Assembly (NCBI RefSeq): GCF_022419205.1
Contig: NZ_JAJOZU010000005.1
Coordinates: forward strand, 62,001-126,000
DNA from: Thermomonas alba
GTDB taxonomy: Bacteria > Pseudomonadota > Gammaproteobacteria > Xanthomonadales > Xanthomonadaceae
DNA length: 64,000 bases
Direction of reading: 5' to 3'
Shown: piece after piece, positions 41,518 to 51,223 of the stretch
How the letters are laid out: every line of letters begins with the position of its first letter
Numbering within the stretch: the first letter of the stretch is position 1
The notes under the pieces: generated by a model
Told to the model about the DNA's origin: nothing
The model's database searches: none
The model's input: only the letters and a program-made list of their open reading frames with translations
Made by a program: the position numbers and the translations under genes

Positions 41518-42909
41518 TCAGGCCGCGATCGCGCCGCGCTTACGCACGATCAGCATCGCGATCTCCAGCGCCTGCTCGTAGTTCAGACGCGGATCGACCG
41601 TGGTGCGGTAGGCGCGCTGCAGGTCGATTTCGGTCAGCTCGCGGGCACCGCCGAGGCATTCGGTGACGTTCTCGCCGGTCAGTTCCAGATGCACCCCACC
41701 CAGGCGCGTGCCTGCGGCCGCATGCAGGTCGAACGCCTGCTCGATCTCGCTGCGGATGTTCTCGAAGCGCCGGGTCTTGTAGCCGTTGCGGGTGGATTCG
41801 GTGTTGCCGTGCATCGGATCGCAGATCCACAGCACCCGCCGCCCCTCACGCCGCACCGCCTCCAGCAGCGGCGGCAGCTTCTCGGCGATCTGCTGGGCGC
41901 CCATGCGGTGGATGAGCCCCAACCGGCCCGGCTCGTTGCCGGGATTGAGCGCATCGATCAGCGGCAGCAGCTGCTCCGGCGTCACCGACGGCCCGATCTT
42001 CACCGCCACCGGGTTGCGAATGCCGCGGAAATATTCGACGTGCGCGCCCTCCAGCGCGGCCGTGCGCATCCCGATCCACGGGAAATGGGTGCTGAGGTTG
42101 AACCAGCCCTCGGCACGCGGCACCTGCCGGGTCTGCGCTTCTTCATAGGGCAGCAGCAAGGCCTCGTGCGAGGTGTAGAAATCGACCCGGTTCAGGCTCT
42201 GCATCTGGCGCCCGGCCAGGGTTTCCATGAAGCGCACGGCGTCGCCGATGCTCTCCACCATCTTCTGATACTCGGCCGCATGCGGCGATTGCCCGACCCA
42301 GCCCAGACCCCAATATTCGGGGTGGTGCAGGTCGGCGAAACCACCGTCGATCAGCGCCCGCACGAAGTTCATGGTCATTGCCGAACGCGCGTGCGCCTTG
42401 ATCATCCGCCGCGGATCGGGAATGCGCGCCTGTGCGGAAAACTCAGGGCCGTTGATGATGTCCCCGCGATAGCTGGGCAAGGCAACGCCGTCGCGGGTTT
42501 CCATGTCGGCCGAACGCGGCTTGGCGTACTGGCCTCCGAACCTGCCCACCCGCACCACCGGCACCTTGAGCCCGTGCACCAGCACCAGGCTCATCTGCAG
42601 CAGCACTTTCAGCCGGTTGGTGATGACCTCGGCGTTGCACTCGGAGAAACTTTCGGCGCAATCGCCGCCCTGCAGCAGGAACCGGCGGCCGTCCTGGGCC
42701 TCGGCCAGCTGCTGCTTGAGCGCGAGGATCTCGCGCGAAGTGACCAGCGGCGGCAAGGCGCGGAGCTCTTCCTGGGCCGCCGCCAGCTCCGCCGCATCCG
42801 GGTACACCGGCATCTGCAAGGCCGGCTTGGCGCGCCAGCTGGCCGGCGTCCACCCGTGCGCGGCGGTCGGCGCGGGGACGGCGGGAGCTTGAACGGGCGC
42901 GATGGACAT
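41518..42909 (-). CDS. 3-deoxy-7-phosphoheptulonate synthase, class II
   Basis: First enzyme of aromatic amino acid synthesis, 463 residues, plant/AroG-II type. Signature blocks: 'GRRFLLQGGDCAESFSE', 'VGRFGGQYAKPRS', 'LPSYRGDIING', 'LNRVDFYTSHEALLLPYE', 'WICDPMHGNTE' and 'GGVHLELTGENVTECLGG'. Metal ligands Cys, His, Glu and Asp fall in these blocks. The start 'MSIAPVQAPAVPAPTAAHGW' follows family length; the ribosome-binding site is weak. It is downstream of dsbB on the same strand after 63 bases; regulation is not visible. Confidence 0.95.
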   Translation of the reverse strand: MSIAPVQAPAVPAPTAAHGWTPASWRAKPALQMPVYPDAAELAAAQEELRALPPLVTSREILALKQQLAEAQDGRRFLLQGGDCAESFSECNAEVITNRLKVLLQMSLVLVHGLKVPVVRVGRFGGQYAKPRSADMETRDGVALPSYRGDIINGPEFSAQARIPDPRRMIKAHARSAMTMNFVRALIDGGFADLHHPEYWGLGWVGQSPHAAEYQKMVESIGDAVRFMETLAGRQMQSLNRVDFYTSHEALLLPYEEAQTRQVPRAEGWFNLSTHFPWIGMRTAALEGAHVEYFRGIRNPVAVKIGPSVTPEQLLPLIDALNPGNEPGRLGLIHRMGAQQIAEKLPPLLEAVRREGRRVLWICDPMHGNTESTRNGYKTRRFENIRSEIEQAFDLHAAAGTRLGGVHLELTGENVTECLGGARELTEIDLQRAYRTTVDPRLNYEQALEIAMLIVRKRGAIAA

Positions 42910-42972
42910 GCTGCAACCAGAACGTGGACTGTTGCGCCGCATCATCCCGCGCACGCAACCGTCCTGCAACCG

Positions 42973-43491
42973 TCATCCCGACAACCGATCGTTCCAAGGC
43001 CGGCGGAATCCCGCATATAGCGCCAGCAACCCCAGCCCGAGGAACCACAGAAAGGCCCACATCGGCATCGACAGCCCCAGGAACTGCCAATCGATGCTGG
43101 CGCAATCCCCGGTGGCCTGCAGTACCTTGCGCGCCGCGCCCAGCCAGGAATACTGCTCGACCATGAAGTTCAGCCCCGGCCCACAACTGGGCAACTCGGG
43201 CGGATGCAGCTGCACCCAGCTGTGGCGACCGGCATAGGCCATCCCGGCCAGCGCCGCGGCCAGCGCCAGCAGCGACCACGCCTTGCGCGCGCGCGGCCGA
43301 GACGGGGCGTGCAGCGCGCCGAGCAGGAACACTAGGCCGAGCGCTGCGAAGCAGAGCCGCTGGAAGATACAAAACGGGCACGGCTGAATGCCGAGCCTGA
43401 ACTGCACATAGAAGGCGTAGCCCAGCAGCGCGGCGCAGCAGGCGAACCCAAACAGGAACTGCGCACGGAACGACCAGCGAAACGGATTCAT
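42973..43491 (-). CDS. dsbB: Disulfide bond formation protein B
   Basis: Inner-membrane quinone reductase that reoxidises DsbA, 172 residues with four transmembrane helices. Both redox pairs are present: 'CPFC' near residue 39 in the first loop and the second pair in 'PSCGPGLN' and 'GDCASIDWQ'. GAGG lies upstream of the ATG. A 16-base tandem duplication lies just upstream in its leader. Confidence 0.93.
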   Translation of the reverse strand: MNPFRWSFRAQFLFGFACCAALLGYAFYVQFRLGIQPCPFCIFQRLCFAALGLVFLLGALHAPSRPRARKAWSLLALAAALAGMAYAGRHSWVQLHPPELPSCGPGLNFMVEQYSWLGAARKVLQATGDCASIDWQFLGLSMPMWAFLWFLGLGLLALYAGFRRPWNDRLSG

Positions 43492-43508
43492 GCCGCCCTC
43501 TTCCTCTT

Positions 43509-43540
43509 TTCGCGGATTATGGTGTTCGCGGATTATGGTG
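43509..43540 (-). repeat. 16-base tandem duplication in the dsbB leader
   Basis: TTCGCGGATTATGGTG occurs twice with no gap (43509-43524 and 43525-43540). On the minus strand each copy contains CATAAT, a -10-like hexamer. It is 18 bases upstream of the dsbB start, between it and the rplQ terminator. Confidence 0.85.
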
Positions 43541-43560
43541 AAGCTGCTGAAAACGAAAAA

Positions 43561-43578
43561 CCCCGGGCAGCGCCGGGG
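43561..43578 (-). terminator. Intrinsic terminator after rplQ
   Basis: Six-base GC stem CCCCGG / CCGGGG extended by A/T pairs, six-base loop, followed on the minus strand by a run of five T. It ends the ribosomal super-cluster 30 bases beyond the rplQ stop. Confidence 0.85.
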
Positions 43579-43607
43579 CTTTCGTCGAGACATTGCGCAA
43601 GCGCCGC

Positions 43608-43982
43608 TCACTCGGCCGATGCCTGCGGGCGGTCCACCAGCTCCACATAGGCCATCGGCGCGTTGTCGCCGGCGCGGAAGCCGCACTTGAGGATGCGCAG
43701 GTAGCCGCCCGGGCGCTGCGCATAGCGCGGGCCAAGCACGGTGAACAGGGTGCCCACCGCTTCCTTGTCGCGCAGGCGGGCAAACGCCAGACGGCGGTTG
43801 GCCACACCATCGGTCTTGGCCAAGGTGATCAACGGCTCGGCGACGCGGCGCAACTCCTTGGCCTTGGGCAGGGTGGTACGGATGATTTCATGCTTGAACA
43901 GCGATGCCGCCATGTTCGAGAGCATCGCCTGGCGATGGGCGCTGGTGCGATTGAACTTGCGGCCGGCTTTCTGGTGGCGCAT
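43608..43982 (-). CDS. rplQ: 50S ribosomal protein L17
   Basis: 124 residues; binds 23S rRNA at the subunit exterior. The start '[20 protein letters not shown]' and '[21 protein letters not shown]' (read in parts) are diagnostic. CAGGA lies upstream of the ATG. It is the last gene of the alpha operon, separated from rpoA by an unusually long 233-base structured spacer. Confidence 0.97.
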   Translation of the reverse strand: MRHQKAGRKFNRTSAHRQAMLSNMAASLFKHEIIRTTLPKAKELRRVAEPLITLAKTDGVANRRLAFARLRDKEAVGTLFTVLGPRYAQRPGGYLRILKCGFRAGDNAPMAYVELVDRPQASAE

Positions 43983-44074
43983 GGCTTGGATTCCTGAAAG
44001 ATTGGAAAGAGTGAAACTTTGAACTTCGCTGTCGCCATCCAGGCGTTGAAACTGCGGACTGCGGTTGGCCCTTG

Positions 44075-44165
44075 CCGGTCATTCCTTGGACCGGATACCG
44101 CGGGCTTGGCCCGTCGGTGGAAGAGGAGCCGGCCGACGCCGCCGGGGTGACTATCCGGCGGCGTC
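44075..44165 (-). other. Hairpins in the rpoA-rplQ spacer
   Basis: GACGCCGCCGG / CCGGCGGCGTC (44135-44145, 44155-44165) is a perfect 11-base stem with nine-base loop, and CCGGTC / GACCGG (44075-44080, 44089-44094) a six-base stem. No U-run follows either one on the minus strand. They may set the ratio of RpoA to L17 or protect the mRNA. Confidence 0.6.
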
Positions 44166-44215
44166 CTGCAGTGGCTCCTGCCTGCGCGCAAGGCGCGCAA
44201 GCGGATGGCGCGGAC

Positions 44216-45214
44216 TCAGCCGAGCATGCCGTGGGTCGCGGCACCGGCCGGCGGCCAGTTCTCCAGCTTCATGCCCAGCGACAGGCCGCGCTGGGCCAGC
44301 ACTTCCTTGATCTCGGTGAGCGACTTCTTGCCGAGGTTCGGGGTCTTGAGCAGCTCTACCTCGGTCTTCTGGATCAAATCGCCGATGTAGTAGATGCTCT
44401 CCGCCTTCAGGCAGTTGGCCGAACGCACGGTCAACTCGAGGTCGTCGATGGGACGCAGCAGCAGCGGATCGACGCCGGCGCTGGCCTGCGGCTTGGCGCC
44501 ACGCTCGCGACGGGTGAAGTCGCCGAACACCGACAGCTGATCGGTCAGGATGTCAGCGGCGGTGCGGACCGCCTCCTCGGCGTCGATCGTGCCGTTGGTC
44601 TCGATATCCAGCACCAGCTTGTCGAGGTCGGTGCGCTGCTCGACACGCGCCGCTTCCACCGCATAGGCCACGCGCCGGATGGGCGAGAACGAGGCATCCA
44701 GCACCAGACGACCGATCGCGCGCGCCTCGTCATCGGGACGCCGGCGGGCAGAGGCCGGCTGGTAGCCGAAGCCGCGGCTGACGGTCAGCCGCATGCTCAG
44801 CCCGATGTCCTTGGTCAAGGTGGCGATCACGTGGTCGGGGTTGAGCACTTCCACGTTGTGGTTGGTCTTGATGTCGCCCGCGGTGACGACGCCCGGACCC
44901 TGCTTCTTCAGCTCCAGGGTATCGGTGTCGCCGCTGTGCATACGGATGGCAACGTCCTTGAGATTGAGCAGGACTTCGAGCACGTCCTCCTGCATCCCTT
45001 CGACCGTGGTGTATTCATGCAGCACGCCGTCGATTTCGACCTCGGTGATGGCGAAGCCCGGGATCGACGAGAGCAGCACGCGGCGCAGCGCGTTGCCAAT
45101 GGTATGGCCGTAGCCGCGCTCCAGCGGCTCGATCACGACCCTGGCGCGGGTGTCGGTGATGCGCTCGATCTGCGGCGCGCGCGGACGCAGCACTTGGGTG
45201 GCGGTAACCGTCAT
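44216..45214 (-). CDS. rpoA: DNA-directed RNA polymerase subunit alpha
   Basis: 332 residues. The N-terminal dimerisation domain ('[25 protein letters not shown]', in parts) starts RNA polymerase assembly; the C-terminal domain ('[22 protein letters not shown]', '[22 protein letters not shown]') binds UP elements and activators. Lies between rpsD and rplQ as in most proteobacteria. Confidence 0.98.
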   Translation of the reverse strand: MTVTATQVLRPRAPQIERITDTRARVVIEPLERGYGHTIGNALRRVLLSSIPGFAITEVEIDGVLHEYTTVEGMQEDVLEVLLNLKDVAIRMHSGDTDTLELKKQGPGVVTAGDIKTNHNVEVLNPDHVIATLTKDIGLSMRLTVSRGFGYQPASARRRPDDEARAIGRLVLDASFSPIRRVAYAVEAARVEQRTDLDKLVLDIETNGTIDAEEAVRTAADILTDQLSVFGDFTRRERGAKPQASAGVDPLLLRPIDDLELTVRSANCLKAESIYYIGDLIQKTEVELLKTPNLGKKSLTEIKEVLAQRGLSLGMKLENWPPAGAATHGMLG

Positions 45215-45265
45215 TCGGGGGTCTCCTGCAGGCCTGCGCCCGGAGCGCAGGCCGGTGGCAATGGC

Positions 45266-45895
45266 TTACTTCGAGTACAGCTCGACGATCAGCGCTTCGT
45301 TGATGTCGCTGGGCAGATCGGCGCGATCCGGCACCGCCTTGAACACGCCGGTGAACTTGGCGGTGTCCACCTCTACCCACGACGGCAACAGATTCATCTG
45401 CTCGGCGAGGGTGAGGGACTCCTTCACGCGCAGCTGCTTCTGGGCCTTCTCCGAAAGCGCAATGGCATCACCCGCCTTGACGGTGTAGGACGGCAGGTTG
45501 ACCACCTTGCCATTCACGGTGACACCGCGATGGCTGACCAGCTGGCGCGCAGCCGGACGGGTGACGGCAAAGCCCATGCGATAAACGACGTTGTCCAGGC
45601 GGGTCTCCAGCAGCTGCAGGAGATTCTCGCCGGTGTTGCCCTTCTTGTTCGCAGCCTTCTTGTAGTAGTTGCGGAACTGACGCTCCAGCAGGCCATAGAT
45701 GCGCTTGACCTTCTGCTTCTCGCGCAGCTGGGTGGCATAGTCGGACAGCTTGCCCTTGCGCGCGTTGGCGCCGTGCTGGCCAGGCTTCTGCTCCAGCTTG
45801 CACTTGGAGTCGAGCGCACGGGCAGGCGACTTCAACGACAGATCGGCGCCTTCGCGGCGCGCCAGCTTACAGGTGGGACCGATATAACGAGCCAT
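45266..45895 (-). CDS. rpsD: 30S ribosomal protein S4
   Basis: 209 residues, primary 16S-binding protein with S4 domain ('[23 protein letters not shown]', in parts). In enterobacteria it represses the alpha operon by binding a pseudoknot near rpsM; no such structure was tested here. Lies between rpsK and rpoA. Confidence 0.98.
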   Translation of the reverse strand: MARYIGPTCKLARREGADLSLKSPARALDSKCKLEQKPGQHGANARKGKLSDYATQLREKQKVKRIYGLLERQFRNYYKKAANKKGNTGENLLQLLETRLDNVVYRMGFAVTRPAARQLVSHRGVTVNGKVVNLPSYTVKAGDAIALSEKAQKQLRVKESLTLAEQMNLLPSWVEVDTAKFTGVFKAVPDRADLPSDINEALIVELYSK

Positions 45896-45914
45896 GTTTT
45901 TGTGCTCCCGCGCG

Positions 45915-46310
45915 TCAGACGCGACGCTTCTTCGGCGGACGGCACCCGTTGTGCGGGATCGGCGTCACGTCGATGATGTTGAGGATCTTGTAGCCGATGT
46001 TGTTCAGCGAACGCACGGCCGATTCGCGGCCCGGACCCGGACCCTTGATACGCACTTCGAGCGACTTCACGCCATAGTCCAATGCCGCCTTGCCCGCCTT
46101 CTCGGCGGCCACCTGCGCGGCGAACGGCGTGGACTTACGCGAGCCGCGGAAGCCCGCGCCGCCGGAAGTCGCCCAGCTCAGCGCATTGCCCTGGCGGTCG
46201 GTAATGGTGACGATGGTGTTGTTGAACGAAGCGTGGATGTGGGCGACGCCGTCGGTGACGACACGCTTGATCTTCTTCTTGATCTTGTTGGCAGCAGCCG
46301 GCTTGGCCAT
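45915..46310 (-). CDS. rpsK: 30S ribosomal protein S11
   Basis: 131 residues; platform protein near the E-site. '[21 protein letters not shown]' and the end '[16 protein letters not shown]' are family hallmarks. Twelve bases from rpsM's stop, 19 bases before rpsD. Confidence 0.98.
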   Translation of the reverse strand: MAKPAAANKIKKKIKRVVTDGVAHIHASFNNTIVTITDRQGNALSWATSGGAGFRGSRKSTPFAAQVAAEKAGKAALDYGVKSLEVRIKGPGPGRESAVRSLNNIGYKILNIIDVTPIPHNGCRPPKKRRV

Positions 46311-46322
46311 GATCTGGGTTCC

Positions 46323-46679
46323 TTACTTCTTGATGGCCTTGCGCGGGCCCTTGCGGGTGCGCGCATTGGTACGGGTACGCTGACCGCGCAGCGGCAGGCC
46401 GCGGCGATGGCGCAGGCCGCGGTAGCAGCCCAGGTCCATCAGGCGCTTGATGGCCATGCCGACTTCGCGCCGCAGATCACCCTCGACCGTGTACTTGCCG
46501 ACCTCGGCGCGCAGGCGCTCGACTTCCGGCTCGGTCAGGTCGCGGATCTTGGTCGACGGATTCACGCCGGCCGCCTGGCAGACCAGCTTGGAACGGGTAC
46601 GGCCAATGCCGTAGATGCTTTGCAGCCCGACCCAGACGTGCTTCTGGGCAGGCAGGTTGACACCTGCAATACGCGCCAT
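46323..46679 (-). CDS. rpsM: 30S ribosomal protein S13
   Basis: 118 residues; head protein contacting P-site tRNA and the 50S B1 bridges. '[20 protein letters not shown]', '[15 protein letters not shown]' and basic tail '[14 protein letters not shown]' identify it. It heads the alpha operon behind its own promoter. Confidence 0.98.
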   Translation of the reverse strand: MARIAGVNLPAQKHVWVGLQSIYGIGRTRSKLVCQAAGVNPSTKIRDLTEPEVERLRAEVGKYTVEGDLRREVGMAIKRLMDLGCYRGLRHRRGLPLRGQRTRTNARTRKGPRKAIKK

Positions 46680-46740
46680 GAGGCGATCTCCGATATACGT
46701 AATGACGCCGAATCACCGGATCCGACGTGGAAAACATTGG

Positions 46741-46769
46741 ATTATAGCAGGATCCCGATCCTTCAAGAA
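46741..46769 (-). promoter_or_regulatory. Extended -10 promoter of the rpsM (alpha) operon
   Basis: On the minus strand TG-C-TATAAT (46741-46749) is a perfect extended -10. A weak -35-like TTCTTG lies 17 bases upstream (46764-46769). The predicted leader to rpsM is about 55 bases. It would let rpsM-rpsK-rpsD-rpoA-rplQ be transcribed apart from the spc operon. Confidence 0.7.
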
Positions 46770-47020
46770 GCCAGTCCACCTTGCGGCGTCCTGACCCGGC
46801 ATGGGGAGTGTGCCCATGCTCCGGCGACGGCTCCGGGCTGGCAGTACGGCGGCCCGAAGGCCGCCGCCTGCCCGCGCGCTACTCTGGCGCGCGGATCGGC
46901 CCAGGAACCACCCCCGCCCGGGATCGCTGCGGGGGTCGCCCATGTGCCGGATCGCGCATTCGTCGATCCGGCGGTTGTTGCGTCCCGCCCGATGGCGGGG
47001 GAAGGTCCGCGGCGTGCGCC
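46770..47020 (-). other. Structured secY-rpsM spacer without rpmJ
   Basis: The 341-base gap between secY and rpsM carries several hairpins: GCATGGG / CCCATGC (46799-46805, 46813-46819) and GGCGGCC / GGCCGCC with a CGAA loop (46848-46854, 46859-46865), plus CGCGCG repeats near 46876-46897. rpmJ, which follows secY in E. coli, is not encoded in any frame I read. The hairpins could terminate or slow spc-operon transcription before the rpsM promoter. Confidence 0.6.
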
Positions 47021-48370
47021 TCAGCGCGCCCCGCGGCCCTTCAGGTTGGCCTTCTTCAGCAGGCTCTCGTACTGATGGGACATCAGGTGCGCCTGGACTT
47101 GCGCTATGAAATCCATCACCACGACGACCACGATCAGCAGCGAGGTCCCGCCGAAGTAAAACGAAGTGCCGAGCTTGGTGCGCATGACTTCCGGCAGCAG
47201 GCACACCAGCACCAGATACAGGGCACCGGCACCGGTGAGCCGGGTCAACACGCCATCGATATATTCCGCGGTCGCCCGTCCGGGGCGGATGCCCGGGATC
47301 AGCGCGCCCGATTTCTTCAGGTTTTCCGCGGTTTCCTGCGAGTTGAACACCAGCGCGGTGTAGAAGAACGCAAACCCGATGATCAGCGCCGCCAGCAGGA
47401 TCATGTGCAGCGGTTCGCCCGGCGACAGCATCTGGCTGACTTTCTGCAACCACACGGTGGCCGGGCTGCCGGACTGCCCGAACCAGGTCGAGGCGGTCGC
47501 CGGGAACATGATGATCGAGGAGGCGAAAATGGGCGGGATCACGCCTGCCATGTTGAGCTTCAGCGGCAGGAACGAGCTCTGGTTCTGGTAGCCGCCGCGG
47601 CCACCCTGGCGGCGCGCATAGTTCACGGTGATGCGGCGCTGGCCACTCTCCATGAACACCACGAACCAGGTCACCGCGATCACGATCACCAGGATCACGA
47701 ATACGGTGATCCACTGCATTTCGCCGGCATTGGCCTGCTGCAGGGTGTGCAGCACCGCGCCGGGCAAGCCAGCGACGATACCGGCGAAGATGATCAGCGA
47801 GATGCCGTTGCCGATACCGCGTTCGGTCACCTGCTCGCCCAGCCACATCAGAAACACGGTGCCAGCCGTCAGCGAGACCACCGCGGTCAGCACGAAGCCA
47901 GGACCGGGGTTGTACACGACCGGAATCCCGCTACCTGCGCCCTGATGCTGGAGCGCAATCGCAATGCCCGCGGCCTGAAAGATGGCCAGGAACACCGAGC
48001 CGATGCGCGAGTACTGGGTGATCTTGCGGCGCCCGGACTCCCCTTCTTTCTGTAGCGCCTTCAGGCTCGGCAGGATCTGCACCATCAGCTGCATGACGAT
48101 GGATGCCGAGATGTAGGGCATCACGTTCAGGGCGAACAGACTGAAACGCGAGAGCGCGCCGCCGGAGAACATGTTGAACATGTCCACGACGGTGCCCTTC
48201 TGCGCGTTCATCAGCTGCAGCATGGCCTCGGGGTTGACGCCCGGCACCGGGATGTAGCACCCGATGCGATAGACGATCAGCGCGCCCACCACGAACAACA
48301 GGCGCGAGCGAAGCTCGGCGAACTTGCCCGCACCCATCAGCCCCGACAGCGCATCCGCGGTCCGCGACAT
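47021..48370 (-). CDS. secY: Protein translocase subunit SecY
   Basis: 449 residues, ten transmembrane helices; forms the Sec channel. Near the start '[22 protein letters not shown]' and the plug region '[24 protein letters not shown]' (in parts) are diagnostic; '[20 protein letters not shown]' is the cytosolic loop that contacts the ribosome and SecA. Last gene of the spc operon, seven bases after rplO. Confidence 0.98.
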   Translation of the reverse strand: MSRTADALSGLMGAGKFAELRSRLLFVVGALIVYRIGCYIPVPGVNPEAMLQLMNAQKGTVVDMFNMFSGGALSRFSLFALNVMPYISASIVMQLMVQILPSLKALQKEGESGRRKITQYSRIGSVFLAIFQAAGIAIALQHQGAGSGIPVVYNPGPGFVLTAVVSLTAGTVFLMWLGEQVTERGIGNGISLIIFAGIVAGLPGAVLHTLQQANAGEMQWITVFVILVIVIAVTWFVVFMESGQRRITVNYARRQGGRGGYQNQSSFLPLKLNMAGVIPPIFASSIIMFPATASTWFGQSGSPATVWLQKVSQMLSPGEPLHMILLAALIIGFAFFYTALVFNSQETAENLKKSGALIPGIRPGRATAEYIDGVLTRLTGAGALYLVLVCLLPEVMRTKLGTSFYFGGTSLLIVVVVVMDFIAQVQAHLMSHQYESLLKKANLKGRGAR

Positions 48371-48377
48371 GCGTCAG

Positions 48378-48815
48378 TCACTCCACCAGCTTGCCGCCGG
48401 CGGCTTCGATCGCGGCCTTGGCGCCAGCCGTCGCGGCGATGCCCTTGACGACGAATGCCTTGGTCAGCGCGCCCTTGGCGACGATCTTGGCGCGCTTGGC
48501 GGTGCTGGACACCAGCCCGGCCGCCTTCAGCGCCGCGAAATCGACCTCGCCGGCCGGCAGCGAGTCCAGCTTGTACAGCAGAACCTCGGCGGTGTCCTTG
48601 GCGAGCGGCGAGCGGAAGCCGATCTTCGGCAGACGGCGCTGCATCGGCATCTGGCCACCTTCGAATCCCGGCTTGATCTTGCCCTTGCCGGCGCGCGCGT
48701 ACGAACCCTTGTGCCCGCGACCGCAGGTCTTGCCAAGGCCGGAACCAATGCCACGGCCGACGCGGACGCGCTCCTTGCGGGCGCCGTCGGCGGGCTTGAG
48801 CGTATTGAGCTTCAT
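48378..48815 (-). CDS. rplO: 50S ribosomal protein L15
   Basis: 145 residues. '[20 protein letters not shown]', '[18 protein letters not shown]' and '[18 protein letters not shown]' are the family blocks. Four bases after rpmD. Confidence 0.98.
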   Translation of the reverse strand: MKLNTLKPADGARKERVRVGRGIGSGLGKTCGRGHKGSYARAGKGKIKPGFEGGQMPMQRRLPKIGFRSPLAKDTAEVLLYKLDSLPAGEVDFAALKAAGLVSSTAKRAKIVAKGALTKAFVVKGIAATAGAKAAIEAAGGKLVE

Positions 48816-48819
48816 GCGA

Positions 48820-49008
48820 TTACTCCTCCACCCGCACCAGGTAGTGCAGCTGATTGATCAGGCCACGTACCTGCGGGCTGTCCTTCAACTCGCGGACGCT
48901 GTTGAGCTTGTTGAGACCAAGCGCCCGCACCGACAGGCGGTGGCGCGACTGGGTGCCGCGCAGGCCCTTGACCAGACGCACCTTGATGGTCTTGCCTTCG
49001 TTAGTCAT
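48820..49008 (-). CDS. rpmD: 50S ribosomal protein L30
   Basis: 62 residues. '[20 protein letters not shown]' and '[21 protein letters not shown]' (in parts) fit bacterial L30. It overlaps rpsE by eight bases, so translation is probably coupled. Confidence 0.96.
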   Translation of the reverse strand: MTNEGKTIKVRLVKGLRGTQSRHRLSVRALGLNKLNSVRELKDSPQVRGLINQLHYLVRVEE

Positions 49009-49540
49009 GGATCAGGTCCTCCACCTTCTTGCCGCGCTTGGCCGCGATCCTGGCCGGGGACTGCATCGCCTGCAGACCCTTGACCGTCGCCCGTACCAGG
49101 TTGATCGGGTTACGCGATCCGACGGCCTTGGCCAGCACGTCCCTCACCCCGACCGCTTCCAGCACGGCGCGCATCGCACCACCGGCAATCACGCCGGTAC
49201 CCTTGGAAGCAGGCTGCATGAACACACGAGCGGCGCCGTGACCGGCCTTCACCGCGTGGAACAGCGTACCGTCGTTGAGATCCACGGTGATCATGTTCTT
49301 GCGGGCATATTCCATCGACTTCTGGATGGCGACCGGCACCTCACGCGCCTTGCCATAGCCAAAACCGACCCGACCCGCACCGTCGCCCACCACCGTCAAC
49401 GCAGTGAAGGTGAACTGACGACCACCCTTGACGGTCTTGCTGACGCGGTTGACCGCGACCAGCTTTTCGATCATGCCGTCATCGATTTTTTCCTCGCGGG
49501 GACCGCGCTCGCGGCCGCGGGATTCGCGCTGCTCTGCCAT
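49001..49540 (-). CDS. rpsE: 30S ribosomal protein S5
   Basis: 179 residues, decoding-fidelity protein. Starts '[20 protein letters not shown]', then '[20 protein letters not shown]' and '[20 protein letters not shown]'. An in-frame ATG 36 bases upstream would add 12 residues not expected for S5. Preceded by a 151-base structured spacer. Confidence 0.97.
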   Translation of the reverse strand: MAEQRESRGRERGPREEKIDDGMIEKLVAVNRVSKTVKGGRQFTFTALTVVGDGAGRVGFGYGKAREVPVAIQKSMEYARKNMITVDLNDGTLFHAVKAGHGAARVFMQPASKGTGVIAGGAMRAVLEAVGVRDVLAKAVGSRNPINLVRATVKGLQAMQSPARIAAKRGKKVEDLIHD

Positions 49541-49662
49541 TGGAATGTCTCGATTATTGAAAGAATTTTGCGGCATCGCCGCTTATCGTTGTGATTCACT
49601 ACGGGTGGATCGCAAGCTCCGCCATCGGAGCCCATCACCCGGCGCCGCTTGCGGCGGCAAAC

Positions 49663-49684
49663 GGGCGGCTGCGGCCAGCCGCCC
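49663..49684 (-). terminator. Terminator-like hairpin in the rplR-rpsE spacer
   Basis: Perfect nine-base stem GGGCGGCTG / CAGCCGCCC with a four-base loop, starting eight bases after the rplR stop. Only GTTTG follows on the minus strand, so partial attenuation is more likely than full termination. Confidence 0.45.
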
Positions 49685-49691
49685 AAATCCG

Positions 49692-50045
49692 TCAGAACTG
49701 CAGACCACCCTCGCGAGCCGCATCGGCCAAAGCCTTGATGCGACCGTGATAGCGGTAGCCGGAACGATCGAACGCCACTTTTTCGATGCCAGCCGCCTTG
49801 GCACGCTCGGCAATCACGCGACCGACCTTGGCTGCCGCCTCGATGTTCTTGCCACTCTTCAGGCCCTCCTTGACCTCGGCCTGCACGGTCGAGGCCGAGG
49901 CCAGCACCTTGGAGCCATCGGCGGTGAACACCTGGGCATACAGGTGCTGCCCGGTCCGCAGGACCGACAGGCGCGGAACACCGAGTTCGCGAATACGCGC
50001 GCGGGTGGACTTGGCGCGACGCAGGCGGGCGATTTTCTTTTCCAT
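49692..50045 (-). CDS. rplR: 50S ribosomal protein L18
   Basis: 117 residues; binds 5S rRNA. '[20 protein letters not shown]' and '[20 protein letters not shown]' with end 'REGGLQF' are characteristic. Confidence 0.97.
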   Translation of the reverse strand: MEKKIARLRRAKSTRARIRELGVPRLSVLRTGQHLYAQVFTADGSKVLASASTVQAEVKEGLKSGKNIEAAAKVGRVIAERAKAAGIEKVAFDRSGYRYHGRIKALADAAREGGLQF

Positions 50046-50087
50046 TGTCTTGATCTCCGAAAGCTGAAGGCGCGTGATCCGGGTGGA

Positions 50088-50615
50088 TTACGCCTTCTTG
50101 GCTTCCTTGCGGATGATGGTTTCGTCGGAATACTTCACGCCCTTGCCCTTATAGGGCTCCGGCGGACGATAACCACGAATCTTGGCGGCCACCTCACCGA
50201 CCAGCTGCTTATCGGCACCGGCGACCACGATTTCGGTCTGCGACGGGGTGGTGATGGTGATGCCCGCCGGCGGAGTGAACAGAATCGGGTGGGAGTAGCC
50301 CAGCGACAGGCTCAGATCCTTGCCCTGCATGGCCGCGCGATAGCCCACGCCAACCAGCTCGAGCTTGCGCTCGAAGCCAGTGCTGACGCCGCGCACCATG
50401 TTGGCGACGATCGCACGCAGGGTACCGGTCAACGGCACCAGCGAAGGATCATTGGCAGACAGCCGCGCATGGCCATCTTCCACCTTGACTTCGATTCCGA
50501 CCGGCTTGGCGACATTCAAGGTACCCTTCGGCCCCTTGACGGTGATCGATTCCGGCTGAACGTTGATTTCGACGCCCTTGGTCAGGGCAACCGGCTTCTT
50601 GGCAACTCGGGACAT
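50088..50615 (-). CDS. rplF: 50S ribosomal protein L6
   Basis: 175 residues; sits near the factor-binding site. '[20 protein letters not shown]', '[20 protein letters not shown]' and '[20 protein letters not shown]' identify it. Confidence 0.98.
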   Translation of the reverse strand: MSRVAKKPVALTKGVEINVQPESITVKGPKGTLNVAKPVGIEVKVEDGHARLSANDPSLVPLTGTLRAIVANMVRGVSTGFERKLELVGVGYRAAMQGKDLSLSLGYSHPILFTPPAGITITTPSQTEIVVAGADKQLVGEVAAKIRGYRPPEPYKGKGVKYSDETIIRKEAKKA

Positions 50616-50628
50616 GTGTGCGCCTCCC

Positions 50629-51024
50629 TTAGGCCACGATGCACAGGACCTCGCCGCCGACGCCCTGCTGGCGCGCCTGCGAATCGGTCATGATGCCCTT
50701 GGAGGTGGAAATGATGGCAATGCCGAGACCACCCAGCACCTTCGGCAACGCATCCTTGCCGCGGTACTGGCGCAGGCCCGAGCGCGACACGCGCTGCAGC
50801 GTCTCGATCACCGGCTTGCCCTCGAAATACTTCAGCGCGATCTCGAGTTCGGCCTTGGCGCCGACTTGGGTCACGCGCGCATCGGCAATGTAGCCCTCTT
50901 CTTTGAGGACGTTTGCGATCGCAACCTTGATCTTGGAGGACGGCATCTTTACCGTCGGCTTGCCGACCGCCGCCGCATTCTTGATGCGGACCAGCATGTC
51001 GGCGATGGGATCAGTCATGCTCAT
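50629..51024 (-). CDS. rpsH: 30S ribosomal protein S8
   Basis: 131 residues; primary 16S binder and, in E. coli, translational repressor of the spc operon. '[20 protein letters not shown]' and '[20 protein letters not shown]' identify it. A 199-base spacer with a perfect long hairpin separates it from rpsN. Confidence 0.98.
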   Translation of the reverse strand: MSMTDPIADMLVRIKNAAAVGKPTVKMPSSKIKVAIANVLKEEGYIADARVTQVGAKAELEIALKYFEGKPVIETLQRVSRSGLRQYRGKDALPKVLGGLGIAIISTSKGIMTDSQARQQGVGGEVLCIVA

Positions 51025-51156
51025 GTGGTTTCACCTGATGAGTAGCACCGATATCCGCTTTCGCGAAATCTGTTTGGATTGTGGAGGCCGATCGCAACCG
51101 GTCACGGCGCCGATGGTGGCCCAAGACCCCACACGCGGCGGAGCTTTGGCCCATGC

Positions 51157-51189
51157 ATGCTTGCTTGCGGCTACGCCGCAAGCAAGCAT
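51157..51189 (-). repeat. Perfect 15-base inverted repeat between rpsN and rpsH
   Basis: ATGCTTGCTTGCGGC and GCCGCAAGCAAGCAT (51157-51171, 51175-51189) form a perfect stem with a three-base loop. The arm includes a TTGC/TTGC double. No U-run follows on the minus strand. It could be an mRNA-processing or regulatory hairpin or a small palindromic repeat. Confidence 0.85.
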
Positions 51190-51223
51190 CTAAGTTTAGC
51201 AGGTTTCCCGCCTATGCGGAGGG

